From: Begonia masoniana
Taxonomy: Eukaryota; Streptophyta; Magnoliopsida; Cucurbitales; Begoniaceae
NCBI GenBank assembly: GCA_022432975.1
Contig: CM039503.1
Span: forward strand, 51,315,259-51,379,258
Direction of reading: 5' to 3'
Length of the DNA: 64,000 nucleotides
Under the pieces are notes generated by a model. It saw nothing but the letters and a program-made list of their open reading frames with translations. It was not told the DNA's origin and did not search any database. Below are positions 23,794 through 33,724 of the stretch, one piece after another (position 1 is the first letter of the stretch; every line of letters begins with the position of its first letter). The position numbers and the translations under genes were made by a program.

Positions 23794-24811
23794 TTTTTAA
23801 TTGGGCAAAGTGCAATTTGGCCCTTACAAGTAGGTGAAATGAGTAATTTACACCGTAAACTCGGATAATAGGTAAGAACAACCTTAATGTATTGATAATG
23901 GATAATATGGCCCCTACCGTCTCATTTTCCGTTAAAATAGCACGATTTCGTCACGTGCCTCATTTTACTTCCAAAAATACCCTTCTCTCTTTCTCTCTCT
24001 CTCTCTCATACCCTCGCTCTCTCCCTCGCTCTCTTCCATTTCCACCATTGTTTTCCGCCAAAGTGCCGACGTCTCCGACCACCTGCCACATGGCGCAGTG
24101 GGAGAGCGCCCGGCTGGAAGCCGAGGCCCGACTATCCCGGGAGTCTTCTCTCTTCATTCTGACTTCCCTTACGAAAGGAGGAGATTTATCAACTTGTCTG
24201 AGCTCTGTTTCTCCGGCGTCTTCATCGGCCATTCTTAGCAGAGACGTTATGTCACAACCCGAGAGGGGGCCTAACAGAAACGCCAGGTTAAGCGATCAAC
24301 CTCGGAAAGGTCCACCGCCTAACCTAAGGCTAAATGCGGAAGATTAGCACTAATCCAGGACCTCCTCGAAGCAACAAATAAAAGAGAGTACAAACAATCG
24401 TAGAAATACAAGATAAATGAGAATAATTACATGCCAAAATAAAGTACAATCTCGAATGTCTTACATACACAAATCTGTAGGAAATAAAAAGTGTGACCCT
24501 AGGGAAAATCCACATGACAGAGCTCACTTCCTAGCCTTCCTTCCTTTACCTGTAGAGGGGGAGTCGATGGGGTGAGTGACAAACTCAGTATGGGATGTTA
24601 TACCTACCACTCAAGGATGCATGTCTATCAAATCAATGCACGTTTTAAAAATCAAAACCAATTTCAATGTTATTCATTTCTCTTCTTATTATCTATTTAA
24701 AACGGTTAATGGGGCTAACGATAAAATAAATATATATAGTGAAAATAGGCCCACATCAACGAACAGACACTGGCCAGGTCGGGTAACTGGGCGAGCATAC
24801 CTCCAAGCCCA

Positions 24812-24905
24812 TTCCGCCTATTCTCAGGGGGCGTACCCTACATTCCGCCTATTCTAAGGGGGCGTACCCTACATTCCACCTATTCTCAGCGGGCGTACCC
24901 TATCC
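24812..24905. repeat. 31-bp repeat, three copies (unexpanded state)
   Basis: Three diverged copies of the unit that forms the long array at 16412-17941. They are followed by about 95 bp (24905-24985) that is lost from the expanded copy. Confidence 0.92.
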
Positions 24906-25559
24906 AAACAAGTGTGGGGAGTACCACAACAATTGGGCAAAACCCCTGATACTCCTAGCATAAGGGCCAGCTAAGAGTGCCAGACGGTTATCTCCAATAT
25001 CAACTCCAATTGGCACAGCAGAAAACCAATGCATGAACAATACCAAATGCACGTATAAAACCAACTACATGCCAAATATGATAAATCTCAGGACAATTCT
25101 CAAATACTCTACGTCGGTAAAGACAAGTAAAACATGGCATCGAAATCTAATCGGCAGAGTAAATCAATGATAAAGTATACATGCCACCATATGTAAAATA
25201 ATTATGCCAGTAAAATGCCGACCTCAATACTAGTGGTATCCCACCAAAAATAATATACGTGCATGTGCATATAGGTATAACGTAGTAAGTATAATAACCC
25301 ATACCCCTGCGGCAAGTCCTCCTATCTTCGGTAAACCGTGGCTCCTCAGGAATTGCTTCCAAATCAGTAAAATCCTCTGAATCTGAGAAACAACACAAGG
25401 AAGGAACCCCGTTAAGGTCCAATTCGGTCCAGAAACGATATAAATTACGGTTCGGGGCGAAAACGGGCTAAAATGGCTCGAGTTGACTTTTGGTCAAAAA
25501 GTCAAAGTCAACGGTCAACAGTCAAAGTCAACGGTCAAAGTCAACGGTCAACGGTCAAA

Positions 25560-25900
25560 TGTTGACTTTGACTGACCGGACCGGTTCTGGTTAGACCGGT
25601 TCGGGTTGGATCGGTTTGGATTGGTCTGGTTCGGGTCGGCCTGGTTTGGGTTGGACCGGTTCGGGTTGGTCTGGGTCGGATCGGTTTGACCCGAACCAAC
25701 CCATTCCAACTGGGCTTGGGCCAGACCCGGCCCAAACCCGAATCGGTTCGGACCAGGCGGGTTCGACCCATATTGGGCTGGGTTGGCCCAGCCTGGTGGG
25801 CTGGGTCAAACTTGGCCCAGAAGACCATAGGGTCTGGGCCCAGCTTGGCCAAACCCAACCGGACCCAAGTCGGCCCAGGCCCACCCCAACCATGGGTCCG
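25560..25900. repeat. Degenerate GGTTCGGGTTGGxCC repeats in the solo LTR
   Basis: Low-complexity stretch built from variants of CCGGTTCGGGTTGGTC on the plus strand, turning into CCCAACC-type variants further right. It produces several overlapping spurious frames on both strands. No function is apparent. Confidence 0.7.
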
Positions 25901-27337
25901 AGTCAACTCGGCCTTGGGCTTGAGTCAACTCGGCCCAACACCCGAGTTGACTTAGCCCACCGTCGAGTTGACTTGACCGCCGACAACCACACGCCGGCGA
26001 CACTCCGGCGACACGCCAGCGACCAACCCGCGTCGGAAAAACACGATTTCTTACCTGTTTTTCGCCGAAAATCGCTTCCCACACGTTTTTAACTACTTTT
26101 CGTGTCGATCCCTGCCAAAAACAACGAGAAATCGACCCCAAAATTTCAGATCTAACAAAACCTAAAACCCGAAACTTCTCGGGCAAAAATCGAAAGAAAG
26201 AGCAGTTACTTTTGAAAACGCCCTTCACAAACGTTGATCTACTATTCGAGACGAACGTTTTGACACTAAAAACGCAATGAACGGAGGTCGTTCCGGCGTC
26301 GGCGTCTTTCTCCCCCTCGCGGCTCTCTCTCTCCTTTCTCTCTCTCTTCTCTGGTTGCTTTCTGAAAACCCTCGACAGATAAGGTTTCTTTTTGAAACCT
26401 TATCTTTTAATTTTTATTTTATTTATTTTATTAATTGTTTTATTTTGATTATTTTATTTTATATTAAATTTTTATATTAAATCCATTTCATTTATTATTT
26501 TACCTACCTCATTATTATTTTACCTACTTCTTTTTATTTTTATTTTAATTAATTCTTTTATTAACATTCTACAATTAATTACCTTTAATTGAACGTTCGG
26601 TTTCACGATCTAAATTCATACCGTAAATTAGCGAAAATGATCACAATTATTTACACTTAAAATTCGCGAAAAATTTACTCAAATTTTTACTACTAAAATT
26701 TGACGGGTTTTACACGTTAGCCCTAACTTAGCTGCTTCGTCAACCCTAAAAAGCAATCAAGAAATCGAATATAAAACCTGCAAATCCATCGCTGAGGATT
26801 ATTTGATCAAATCAGATTCTTCAAGCTCTAATGATTTAGAGGATTCTTCTGAAAGTGCGCTTCAGCTTCTACTTGATTTCCCCATAAACAACGACATGAG
26901 CTTTCTAGAAGAGAACAACGATGATTTCGCCTCGGCATTAACAGAAAGGGGCTTCATTTGCCACCTGTAAGACGCCATCAAAAATTCTTCACATTCTAAT
27001 AGTGAATTTTGAAGCTGCGAAGAGGAAGAACAGAGAGGGCTTTTAGACTCTTCCATCTTCTGGGTTTTGTTTATTTCTCTTATTACGTAGATAACATATA
27101 TCAATGGTGTTTTGCTTGCTTCTAATATTCAATTTCATGTGGATTTCCCATCTGCCTCTTATGCTTCACTTGTCATTCTACATGTTCTATGCGGTTGAGG
27201 GGTCGACCGGTTTCCATTCATGGATTAAATTGATGATGTTTTTCTACTTGATCACCTTCTGCCTTGATTACCGAATAAATAAAACTCAAAACTAGTGAAT
27301 TCTCATTCTCTGAAGAGGGTAAAACTGTTTTTCTTGC

Positions 27338-27673
27338 CTAAATTCTTATTTGACAAGCTTGGCACGTGATTTGCAGAACTGTGGAGTTCATCTTTTTGAA
27401 TGCATGTTCTTTAAAAGCTTGAGCTTTTTCTAACTCATTCTGGGCCTGCTGTCTAACTCTCTTCGCATTTGCAAATTCTTCTTCTGCTAATTCAATCTGT
27501 CTCTTCGCTAGTTTTCTCGCTTCTTCGACACAAGCTTTTTCGGCCATGGCTATTCTCAGCTGCTCTTCTTCTTTGATAATCCTCGAAACTGAAACAAACC
27601 GAGATTTCTCGTCCTTCATTGAGTTCGATTCCAGTTTCTTGATGAATTCAGACGAAGCAATCGAGAGCTGCAA
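27338..27673 (-). pseudogene. Captured C-terminal exon of an IDD14/IDD15 (SGR5)-type zinc-finger gene
   Basis: The minus-strand frame resembles the conserved C-terminus of the INDETERMINATE DOMAIN 14-16 group: EEQLRIAMAEKACVEEARK, LAKRQIELAEEEFANAKR and VLQITCQAC, ending at a stop at 27338. An intron acceptor-like TTTGCAG precedes the open stretch, which suggests capture from genomic DNA. The zinc fingers are absent. IDD15/SGR5 acts in shoot gravitropism. The fragment lies inside the Pack-MULE, opposite in direction to the MYB piece. Confidence 0.78.
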
Positions 27674-27931
27674 ATGAGTCGATTGCTTTTCGTCTTTATT
27701 CAGAGAAAGAGAGCGAGGAAGAGAGCGACGGTAGAAGAGAGAAAGAAAGAAGAGTATTTTTGGAGGTAAAATAAGGCACGTAATGAAAACGGGCTATTTT
27801 AACGAAAAATGATACGGTAGGGGCCATATTGCCCATTATAAATACATTAAGGTTGTTATTACCTATTATCCGAGTTTACGGTATAAATTGTCCATTTCAC
27901 TTAGTTGTAGTGGACAAATTGTACTTTACCC

Positions 27932-28417
27932 TTTTTAATTTAATAAACTATGTAAATAAACTATTTTGTTACGTGCCTATGGATTCACGTTAATTTTTTA
28001 GCTTTAATTTTTTTCCCTAAAGTTTTAATATTTTATTTTAGTAATGATCATTTATTCTCTAATCTTATACTTTGATTTGAAAATATAATTGATACAATTA
28101 ATATAATAAATTATAAATGATTAAAATAAGTAATTAATTGTACTAATTAATATTTATTATGTCAAAGTGTAAGATTAGAGTAAATGTAGCATTATTTTTT
28201 ATTTTAATTATGTTTTTATAAATATTTATTAATTTATTTTTGACTAATTAAAAATAATCACTCTTAAGTTTAAAATAATATACTCACAATATAGAGTTCA
28301 ATTGTGGATTTTAACAATTTACGGTATTTATCTTAATTAATTAATAAAAAATCATTGGAATTGAATTAAGTAAATCTGCACCGTTAAATTACAAGAAGAC
28401 AGAATCTGGTTTTAAGA
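27932..28417. other. AT-rich spacer between Pack-MULE and SAUR gene
   Basis: Very AT-rich, no coding sequence. It is downstream of the minus-strand SAUR gene and would include its 3' UTR and poly(A) region. Confidence 0.5.
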
Positions 28418-28897
28418 TCAACGGCGGTGAGTCCGAGGCCTCCACATCTTTTTTCTCGCAGGCGACCCGGTTTTGATCCGGGTCTGAATCCTATCGAACT
28501 TGGCAAAGCCGCAAGGAATGGTAATTCCACCCGGGTGCTGAAACCGGAACTCTTTCTCAGCTTCCATTAAAAGCTCGCCGAAGAGGGGATGGTTAAAGTA
28601 AACCACCGGTACCAAAATTCTGTGAAAGTCGCCGTCTTTTTGGCCAACGTAGACCGCAAGATGACCCTTCGGAACCTTCACAGTCTCCATTGGAAAAGGG
28701 TCACCGCCTATGGGTTTACAACTCGCGTTCCTGCCCCCTGTAATCCTGTCACAGACGTCGGCGAGTTTTCCGATGATTTTCGGCTTAGACGGGCGTCTTA
28801 GCAGTGAATATCCCGCTTGAACTTGGGTTTTGGCTTCTACCCATTTAGAGAACCGAATAAGGGAGTTTCTGAGCTTCATTCCACTGATCTTCCTCAT
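28418..28897 (-). CDS. SAUR36-like small auxin-up RNA protein
   Basis: A single-exon gene of 159 codons, the size expected for the longer SAURs. The N-terminus is basic (MRKISGMKLRNSL). The SAUR core lies at residues ~70-135: VPKGHLAVYVG, FHRILVPVVYFNHPLFGELL, EAEKEFRF and GGITIPC. The phrase FNHPLFGELL and the C-terminal FDRIQTRI resemble Arabidopsis SAUR36. SAURs are short-lived auxin-induced proteins; several inhibit PP2C.D phosphatases and so activate the plasma-membrane proton pump to promote cell expansion. SAUR36 is linked to leaf senescence. The start is the first ATG, and the frame has no defect. The gene lies between two Mutator-type elements. Confidence 0.9.
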   Translation of the reverse strand: MRKISGMKLRNSLIRFSKWVEAKTQVQAGYSLLRRPSKPKIIGKLADVCDRITGGRNASCKPIGGDPFPMETVKVPKGHLAVYVGQKDGDFHRILVPVVYFNHPLFGELLMEAEKEFRFQHPGGITIPCGFAKFDRIQTRIKTGSPARKKMWRPRTHRR

Positions 28898-29345
28898 CTC
28901 GATCCTCTTGAATGATGTTGAACAAACAGGTCGGGACAGCGGTTCTCTGGTATAGAAATGAAGAGAATTTTTAGTAGCAAGTTCTCTGCTGGACTAGTAA
29001 GAGGCCATTGATCGGCGTCGTCAATGGGTAGTCGGAGAGAGAGGGAAGAGAAAGGAGAGAGAGAGGAAGAGAAAGAAGTGGGAATAACGGTGGTCGAGAG
29101 TGGAGAGAGAAGGATAGAAGTATAATATAGAGTGGGGAGAAGAGTACGAGAGAGAGAGAGAGAGAGAGAGTCAAAAGAGGCAGGAAGACCATCGCCATTA
29201 ATAAGGTTTGAAGCAGACGATGAACCTCTCTAGTTGGGGGAGAGACAAGTGGCTGACGCCATTAATAAGGTAAAGAGTCGCGGAGCTTTAACTCAATTCT
29301 TAAATAATTAACGTGTGTACTACGAGTAGATTCAAAAGTGTCGGA
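28898..29345 (-). promoter_or_regulatory. Upstream region of the SAUR gene, with one AuxRE
   Basis: About 450 bp between the SAUR start and the next element. On the minus strand TGTCTC (auxin response element core) lies at 29247-29242, about 345 bp before the ATG. A TATA-like CTATATTATA lies at 29130-29121. A GA/CT microsatellite (29149-29170) lies between them. These are motif matches only. Confidence 0.45.
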
Positions 29346-29552
29346 TTATTATTTGGTAAATTACCAAATTAAACCACGAAGTTTTGGTTTTTTTCGATTA
29401 TAACCACAAACAATTTTTTTTAACAATTCAAACCGTAACGTATCTAAAATCTACCAAAAACAACCACGCCGTACGGACGCTAAAATTCACCGTCCTTCCG
29501 GGGGGTACTGTTCACGTCCGGACGAACGCAAAAAAACTGTGTCCGGACGGTA

Positions 29553-30004
29553 CTGTTCACGTGAACAGTACCGTTTGGATTTTTTATTTTTTCTGTTTTA
29601 TAAATTAATTTTTAAAAAATAGTAAACGATATTGAATATACTTAAAATTTTTATGCCATATTCACCACGTTATGAGAAGATAATTCAAAAATTTTTGTAA
29701 TTTTACAATACTTACATGGTTTATTATAATTTTTTTACGTATGTTTTATAAAATAATTCACTAAATTTACAATATATCGTACAAGTGTTAGAAAATCACG
29801 AAACTTTTCAGATTATTTTCTCATAACGTGGTGAATATGTGATAAAAATTTTAAGGAAATCTAATATCGTTTACTATTTTTTTAAAATTAATTTATAAAA
29901 CAGCAAAAAAAAAAAAAAAAAGTTAAATGGGTACTGTTCACGTGAACAATACCCGTCCGGAATCTGTTTTTAGCGTCCGTCTGGGGTACTGTTCACGTGA
30001 ACAG
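29553..30004. promoter_or_regulatory. CTGTTCACGTGAACAG palindromes (G-box core) in the left arm
   Basis: A 16-bp perfect dyad with the G-box core CACGTG occurs at 29553-29568, 29934-29949 (one mismatch) and 29989-30004. The right arm has it at 40698-40713 and 40754-40769. Another copy was the target of the gypsy insertion. G-boxes bind plant bZIP and bHLH factors, but no activity can be inferred here. Confidence 0.6.
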
Positions 30005-30044
30005 TCCTTCCGGACACAGTTTTTTCGGCTGGACGGGTACTGTT

Positions 30045-32874
30045 TGTGACAGCCCGAAAACTGAAACCCCGATCGGAGTCCGAGATCGGAGCCATCACTC
30101 CGGGACAGTTGACAGAAAATGGGGACTATTTTTTTTTGAACATAATACTTTTAAACTAGGGGCAGACAGAATTACAGAAACAAAAAGACAGAAAACATTA
30201 ACGACTGAACTTTTAAAACTTTAACAGAAAACAGAATCGAATGACAGAAAACATGCACTGTCAATGCAAACCCTAAAACGTAGCTTTACAGAGAGGGAGA
30301 AAATACAGTGAGTAACAAAAAATATTTACAGGGAGAGAGTGAGCTCTCGGGTGAAGCAGAAAACAGAAATGAACTTAAATGTAGAAGTGGAATAAAACAG
30401 AAATTTCAGGCGGATGACATGAGTGGAATATACAAATAAACAGAATAAACAGGAAATAAAGCAGAAAAACATAGGCATAAGGTTGGCGGGGAACTTAGTT
30501 TAAAAGACTTCACCGGTAGATTCAGATAAAACGAAATAGCTGACGTCAGTCGGTAGATGCAATTTGTAAAGACAGAAACAAAGATGACGTCAGACGGTAG
30601 GAGCTGAGTAAAACTGAGTGGAAAGATAAAAGCTATCGGTGGATGCAGATACGACAAAAGATGCACAGTGTCAATCGGTGGATGTGAACTTCAAACAGAA
30701 TTGAGTTCACCGGTGGATTGAATAAGACATAACGAGTGACGTCAGTCGGTAGATGCTGAGTAAAACTGAATCGGATGTGTGATGACGTCATCGGAAGATG
30801 CGATGATGTCATCGGCAGATATAGGCAGCGGATGGAATCGGAATGTGCGATGACGTCATCGGAAGACGTGATGATGTCATCGGCAGATACAGATAGTAAA
30901 CGTAATCGGCAGAAGGTGATGACGTCAGCCGGAAGATGTTCTGACGTCATCGGAAGATGCAGCTAGCAATTGAAATCAGAAGATGAAAACCTAACGCAGT
31001 AACACTGTTTGGCGGTAGATGTGAATAGGACAAAATGTGAACAGTGACTATCGATGGATATACACTTAAAACAGCAGTGAACATGACCGGAAGATGCAGT
31101 TTAAAAGGGACAGGAATTTGGCAACTTTTGACAGAATCACTTAAAACATAAGTCGTTTAAACAGAGAATTTGCAAACTTCACACTTCAAGAAAACAAAAC
31201 ACTTCACAGCATGATTTTGAACATATCAGAAAACACAACAGAAAACATGACAGAAATTTTAAAAAATTTCTCTCTACATAGAAAGCTCTAAAAACCAGAG
31301 GCCATTCGTGTACAGACTACAGAGAATGTTCCAAACCATTTCAGAACATTTAGAACAAGAATTCAACTGTCAAATACAGTAGTTTTTAAAACTTAGACAT
31401 CAAAATCTGTACATTGTTTTTTTAAAAATCTAGGATTAGTACAGAACCTAACATATATTTGCAGAATTTTCCCAAAACAGAAGTTTTTACAACAAAACCA
31501 AGATTTCCAGAAAACTTTACAGATATAGACTATACTTTAAAAATTTAAACCTCGGGACATAATTTGTCTGGCTGCAGCAACCACCCCCGAGAGTTTGAGC
31601 CACCAGCCATCTACTCGTCAGATTGAGGCACAAAGTCCTCATGTTCGGGTTCAGTACCTACATCAGAGAGTTCACCTATGAGTCTAAAACTCAGTAAGAA
31701 CATAATAGATATGCAGTGATGCAAAATGCTATGCATGCAGTTTTCAGAATACAGTGACAGTACAGAGCATTAAGTTACAGTGGCAGTAGAATTAAGTGGG
31801 GCTTATAGGGGAACTGGCAAACAGTGGGGGAGGGAGAGGGTGCACTATCAGGCACATTCAGAGATACAGTACAGTAAACGGTAACAGTAAACAGTTCTGG
31901 GGCCAGTCCCCGTCCCGCGCTTAACCTGGTACATTTCAGTCGGATTTTATCTTATTAGTTTCAAACAGTGTACAGAAATCGGTTTTGCATGGATTTTCAG
32001 TAAAACGTGTATGCATGACATTCTCAGTGCCTGAACCTATAACAGCAGACGTCAGAAATAACAGGGCGTATTGTGAAGCAGAACACAGACAACTCAGAAC
32101 ATGAACTGAACAGACAACTCAGAACACAAACTGAACAGAAGCTATAACATTTCTACCCAAAACTACCCGACAGAACAGAAAACCTAGTACCTCCGTGATG
32201 TAGGGCCATAAGGGCCAACCTACGGTTATGAACTTACCTGTTTTTTCTCGATGCAGTTAGTTGGAAAGTCTCGGAATAGACAGATCTGTAACATGCACGT
32301 AGAGAGGTAAACAATGCTGCAAATGTTAACTAATAACTTGGAAATTATGCAGCAGACTCATTTCAGATTTGTAGAAAACAACAAGTGTGTTTCCATACAA
32401 AAACCGAGAGTTTTCTCCAAAATAACTTAACCTAAAACTTCAGCAATACACATACTTTTTCTTGTCCAAATTTATTAGCGTGAGTAGATGCTTACCTTTG
32501 CTGAAGGAAACAAAAGAATGCAGGAGAAACAAAGTGTGGAACTTTGTTTCAATCGCCAGGATGAGAGCAAATAAAGAAAGAAGAGAAGAAGCAGAGAAGT
32601 GAAGAGGGTTTCACGTAGGAGGAAGAACTTAGCTTCTTCATCAAGTCGCCAGATGTCACTCAGCCATTGGATATCTCCCACCAACCATAATTTCTCTCCA
32701 AATTACCCTTCCATGCATTTTAAACTTAGTGTTTAGTTTAGTTACACATTAGTTCGGTTCTCCCCTCACAAAATGCTCCAAAATTTACAATAAAATAGTT
32801 ATTGTATTTATGGCAATTTAATTCTATACAATAATTCAACAGATTATTACACGGCCAAAATGCCGGATGTTACA
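30045..32874 (-). repeat. 3' LTR of the gypsy element (2830 bp)
   Basis: On the plus strand it runs TGTGACAGCC...GGATGTTACA. The minus-strand PPT-like AGATGGGTGGA lies just beyond it (32875-32890). It contains the TGACGTCA cluster and CGGTAGATG-type short repeats. ORFs listed within it are not genes. Confidence 0.93.
30541..30949. promoter_or_regulatory. Cluster of TGACGTCA palindromes in the gypsy LTR
   Basis: Perfect TGACGTCA occurs at 30541, 30585, 30737, 30783, 30851, 30920 and 30942, with TGATGTCA at 30804 and 30872. All lie within 410 bp. TGACGTCA is the CRE/C-box palindrome bound by plant bZIP proteins, including TGA factors (TGACG core). The right LTR carries the same cluster at about 38004-38412, where one variant is a perfect site. 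Confidence 0.8.
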
Positions 32875-32914
32875 TTCCACCCATCTTAACAGAAATTTTG
32901 TCCCCAAAATTTTC

Positions 32915-33724
32915 CTAAGCGAATAGGTCTGGATATTGTGCTCTAACATCCGCTTGTCTTTCCCATGTGGCTTCCTCCACATTGTGATTACGCCATAAAA
33001 CTTTCACCAACGGGACCACTCGATTGCGCAACACTTTGAGTGAGGTATCTAGTATCTGTATGGGTCTTTCTTCATACGTCAGTGTTGGCATGATATCAAA
33101 GTCCACCTGTTCCACGATCTGAGTTGGATCTCGTACGCACTTTCTCAGCATCGAAACATGGAAGACATTATGAACTCCATCCATTGACGCTGACAACTGT
33201 AGCTTGTAAGCCACGCTTCCCACACGCTTCAGAATGGGAAAAGGTCCAATGAACCGTGGGCTGAGCTTCCCTTTCTTGCCAAATCTCATTACACCTTTGA
33301 AAGGCGACACTTTCAAGAATACCTCATCGCCCTCAGCGAACTCTAAGTCCCTTCTTCTATGATCCGCACAACTCTTTTGTCGGTTCTGAGCAATCTTTAT
33401 TCGTTGCTTGATTGCGGTAATCACTTCGGACATTTGCTGTAATATCTCAGGGCCGATAAGCTTGGTTTCTCCGACCTCATCCCAACACAATGGGGATCTA
33501 CACTTCCTGCCGTAGAGAGCTTCATACGGAGCCATGCCGATTGTAGCCTGGTAGCTATTGTTGTAAGCAAACTCCACGAGTGGCAAATATCTACTCCAAG
33601 GAGCATGGAATTCAAGTACGCACGACCTTAGCATATCCTCAAGTATTTGGATTGTTCTTTCAGATTGTCCGTCAGTCTGTGGATGAAATGCCGTGCTGAA
33701 GTCCAATCTAGTGCCCAAGGAGCT
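32915..33724 (-). pseudogene. Gypsy integrase second half and C-terminal domain
   Basis: In frame with the preceding segment but separated by TAA at 33725-33727. It shows STAFHPQTDGQSERT (integrase core, catalytic E), EALYGRKCRSP, FLKVSPFKGVMRFGKKGKLSPRFIGPF (GPF module), HVSMLRK and a chromodomain-like tail (VKVLWRNHNVEEATWE). Stops at 32915. The tail supports a chromovirus, Tekay-type, placement. Confidence 0.9.

Larger units (their letters stand above)
18499..25540 (+). repeat. Segmental tandem duplication, unit 2
   Basis: Collinear with 10355-18498. The left junction joins GTCAAAGTT of the LTR directly to AACGACAAAGG of the Sirevirus LTR array, sharing only AACG. To the right the sequence continues uninterrupted into the rest of the LTR and Pack-MULE, so this unit keeps the original right flank. 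Confidence 0.92.
24250..26714. mobile_element. Solo LTR (2465 bp) with TSD CGTTA inside the MYB fragment
   Basis: TGTCACAACC...GGGTTTTACA flanked by CGTTA (24245-24249 and 26715-26719). No coding domains. It carries three 31-bp units (about 24812-24905), a degenerate GGTTCGGGTTGG-rich part (25560-25900) and an AT-rich right end. Open frames inside are chance. Confidence 0.92.
24042..26970 (+). pseudogene. Captured R2R3-MYB (MIXTA-like, subgroup 9) fragment split by an LTR
   Basis: From the ATG at 24090 the frame reads AQWESARLEAEARLSRES, the motif of subgroup 9 R2R3-MYBs (Arabidopsis MYB16, MYB17, MYB106). It runs to 24249. The frame resumes after the solo LTR and one TSD copy, at 26720, without loss of phase, and goes on to a stop at 26968-26970. 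That tail is Ser-rich and includes LLLDFPINNDMSFLEE. Only the C-terminal part is present; the two MYB DNA-binding repeats are missing. MYB16 and MYB106 control epidermal cell shape and cuticle. This fragment cannot bind DNA. Confidence 0.8.
23803..27931. mobile_element. Pack-MULE (Mutator-like) carrying MYB and IDD gene pieces
   Basis: The termini are inverted repeats of about 190 bp: GGGCAAAGTGCAATTTGG at 23803, and GGGTAAAGTACAATTTGT read inward from 27931 on the minus strand. They stay alignable through GGCCCCTACCGT. Both sides have the same 9 bp TTTTTAATT (23794-23802 and 27932-27940), the Mutator TSD length. There is no transposase. The cargo is a MYB exon (plus strand) and an IDD exon (minus strand). 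Without the nested solo LTR (24250-26714) the element is about 1.66 kb, a usual Pack-MULE size. Confidence 0.92.

Noticed and set aside
25541..26228. Overlapping frames rich in Trp, Gly, Pro and Thr
   Set aside because: They arise from the degenerate GGTTCGGGTTGG repeat of the solo LTR and are open on both strands.
26862..27104. 80-codon minus-strand frame inside the Pack-MULE
   Set aside because: The part from 26862 to 26970 is antisense to the MYB fragment. The remainder has no family I recognise. A third captured piece is possible but unsupported.
29997..30224. Frame across the left edge of the gypsy LTR
   Set aside because: It crosses an insertion boundary and has no homology.
30406..30966. 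Frames within the gypsy LTRs, duplicated at 37869-38429
   Set aside because: They are shadows of TGACGTCA/CGGAAGATG repeats in the LTR. The paired copies reflect the two LTRs.
32475..32684. 69-codon minus-strand frame repeated at 39926-40135, similar to 50146-50361
   Set aside because: It is LTR leader sequence found wherever this LTR family occurs. No known domain.
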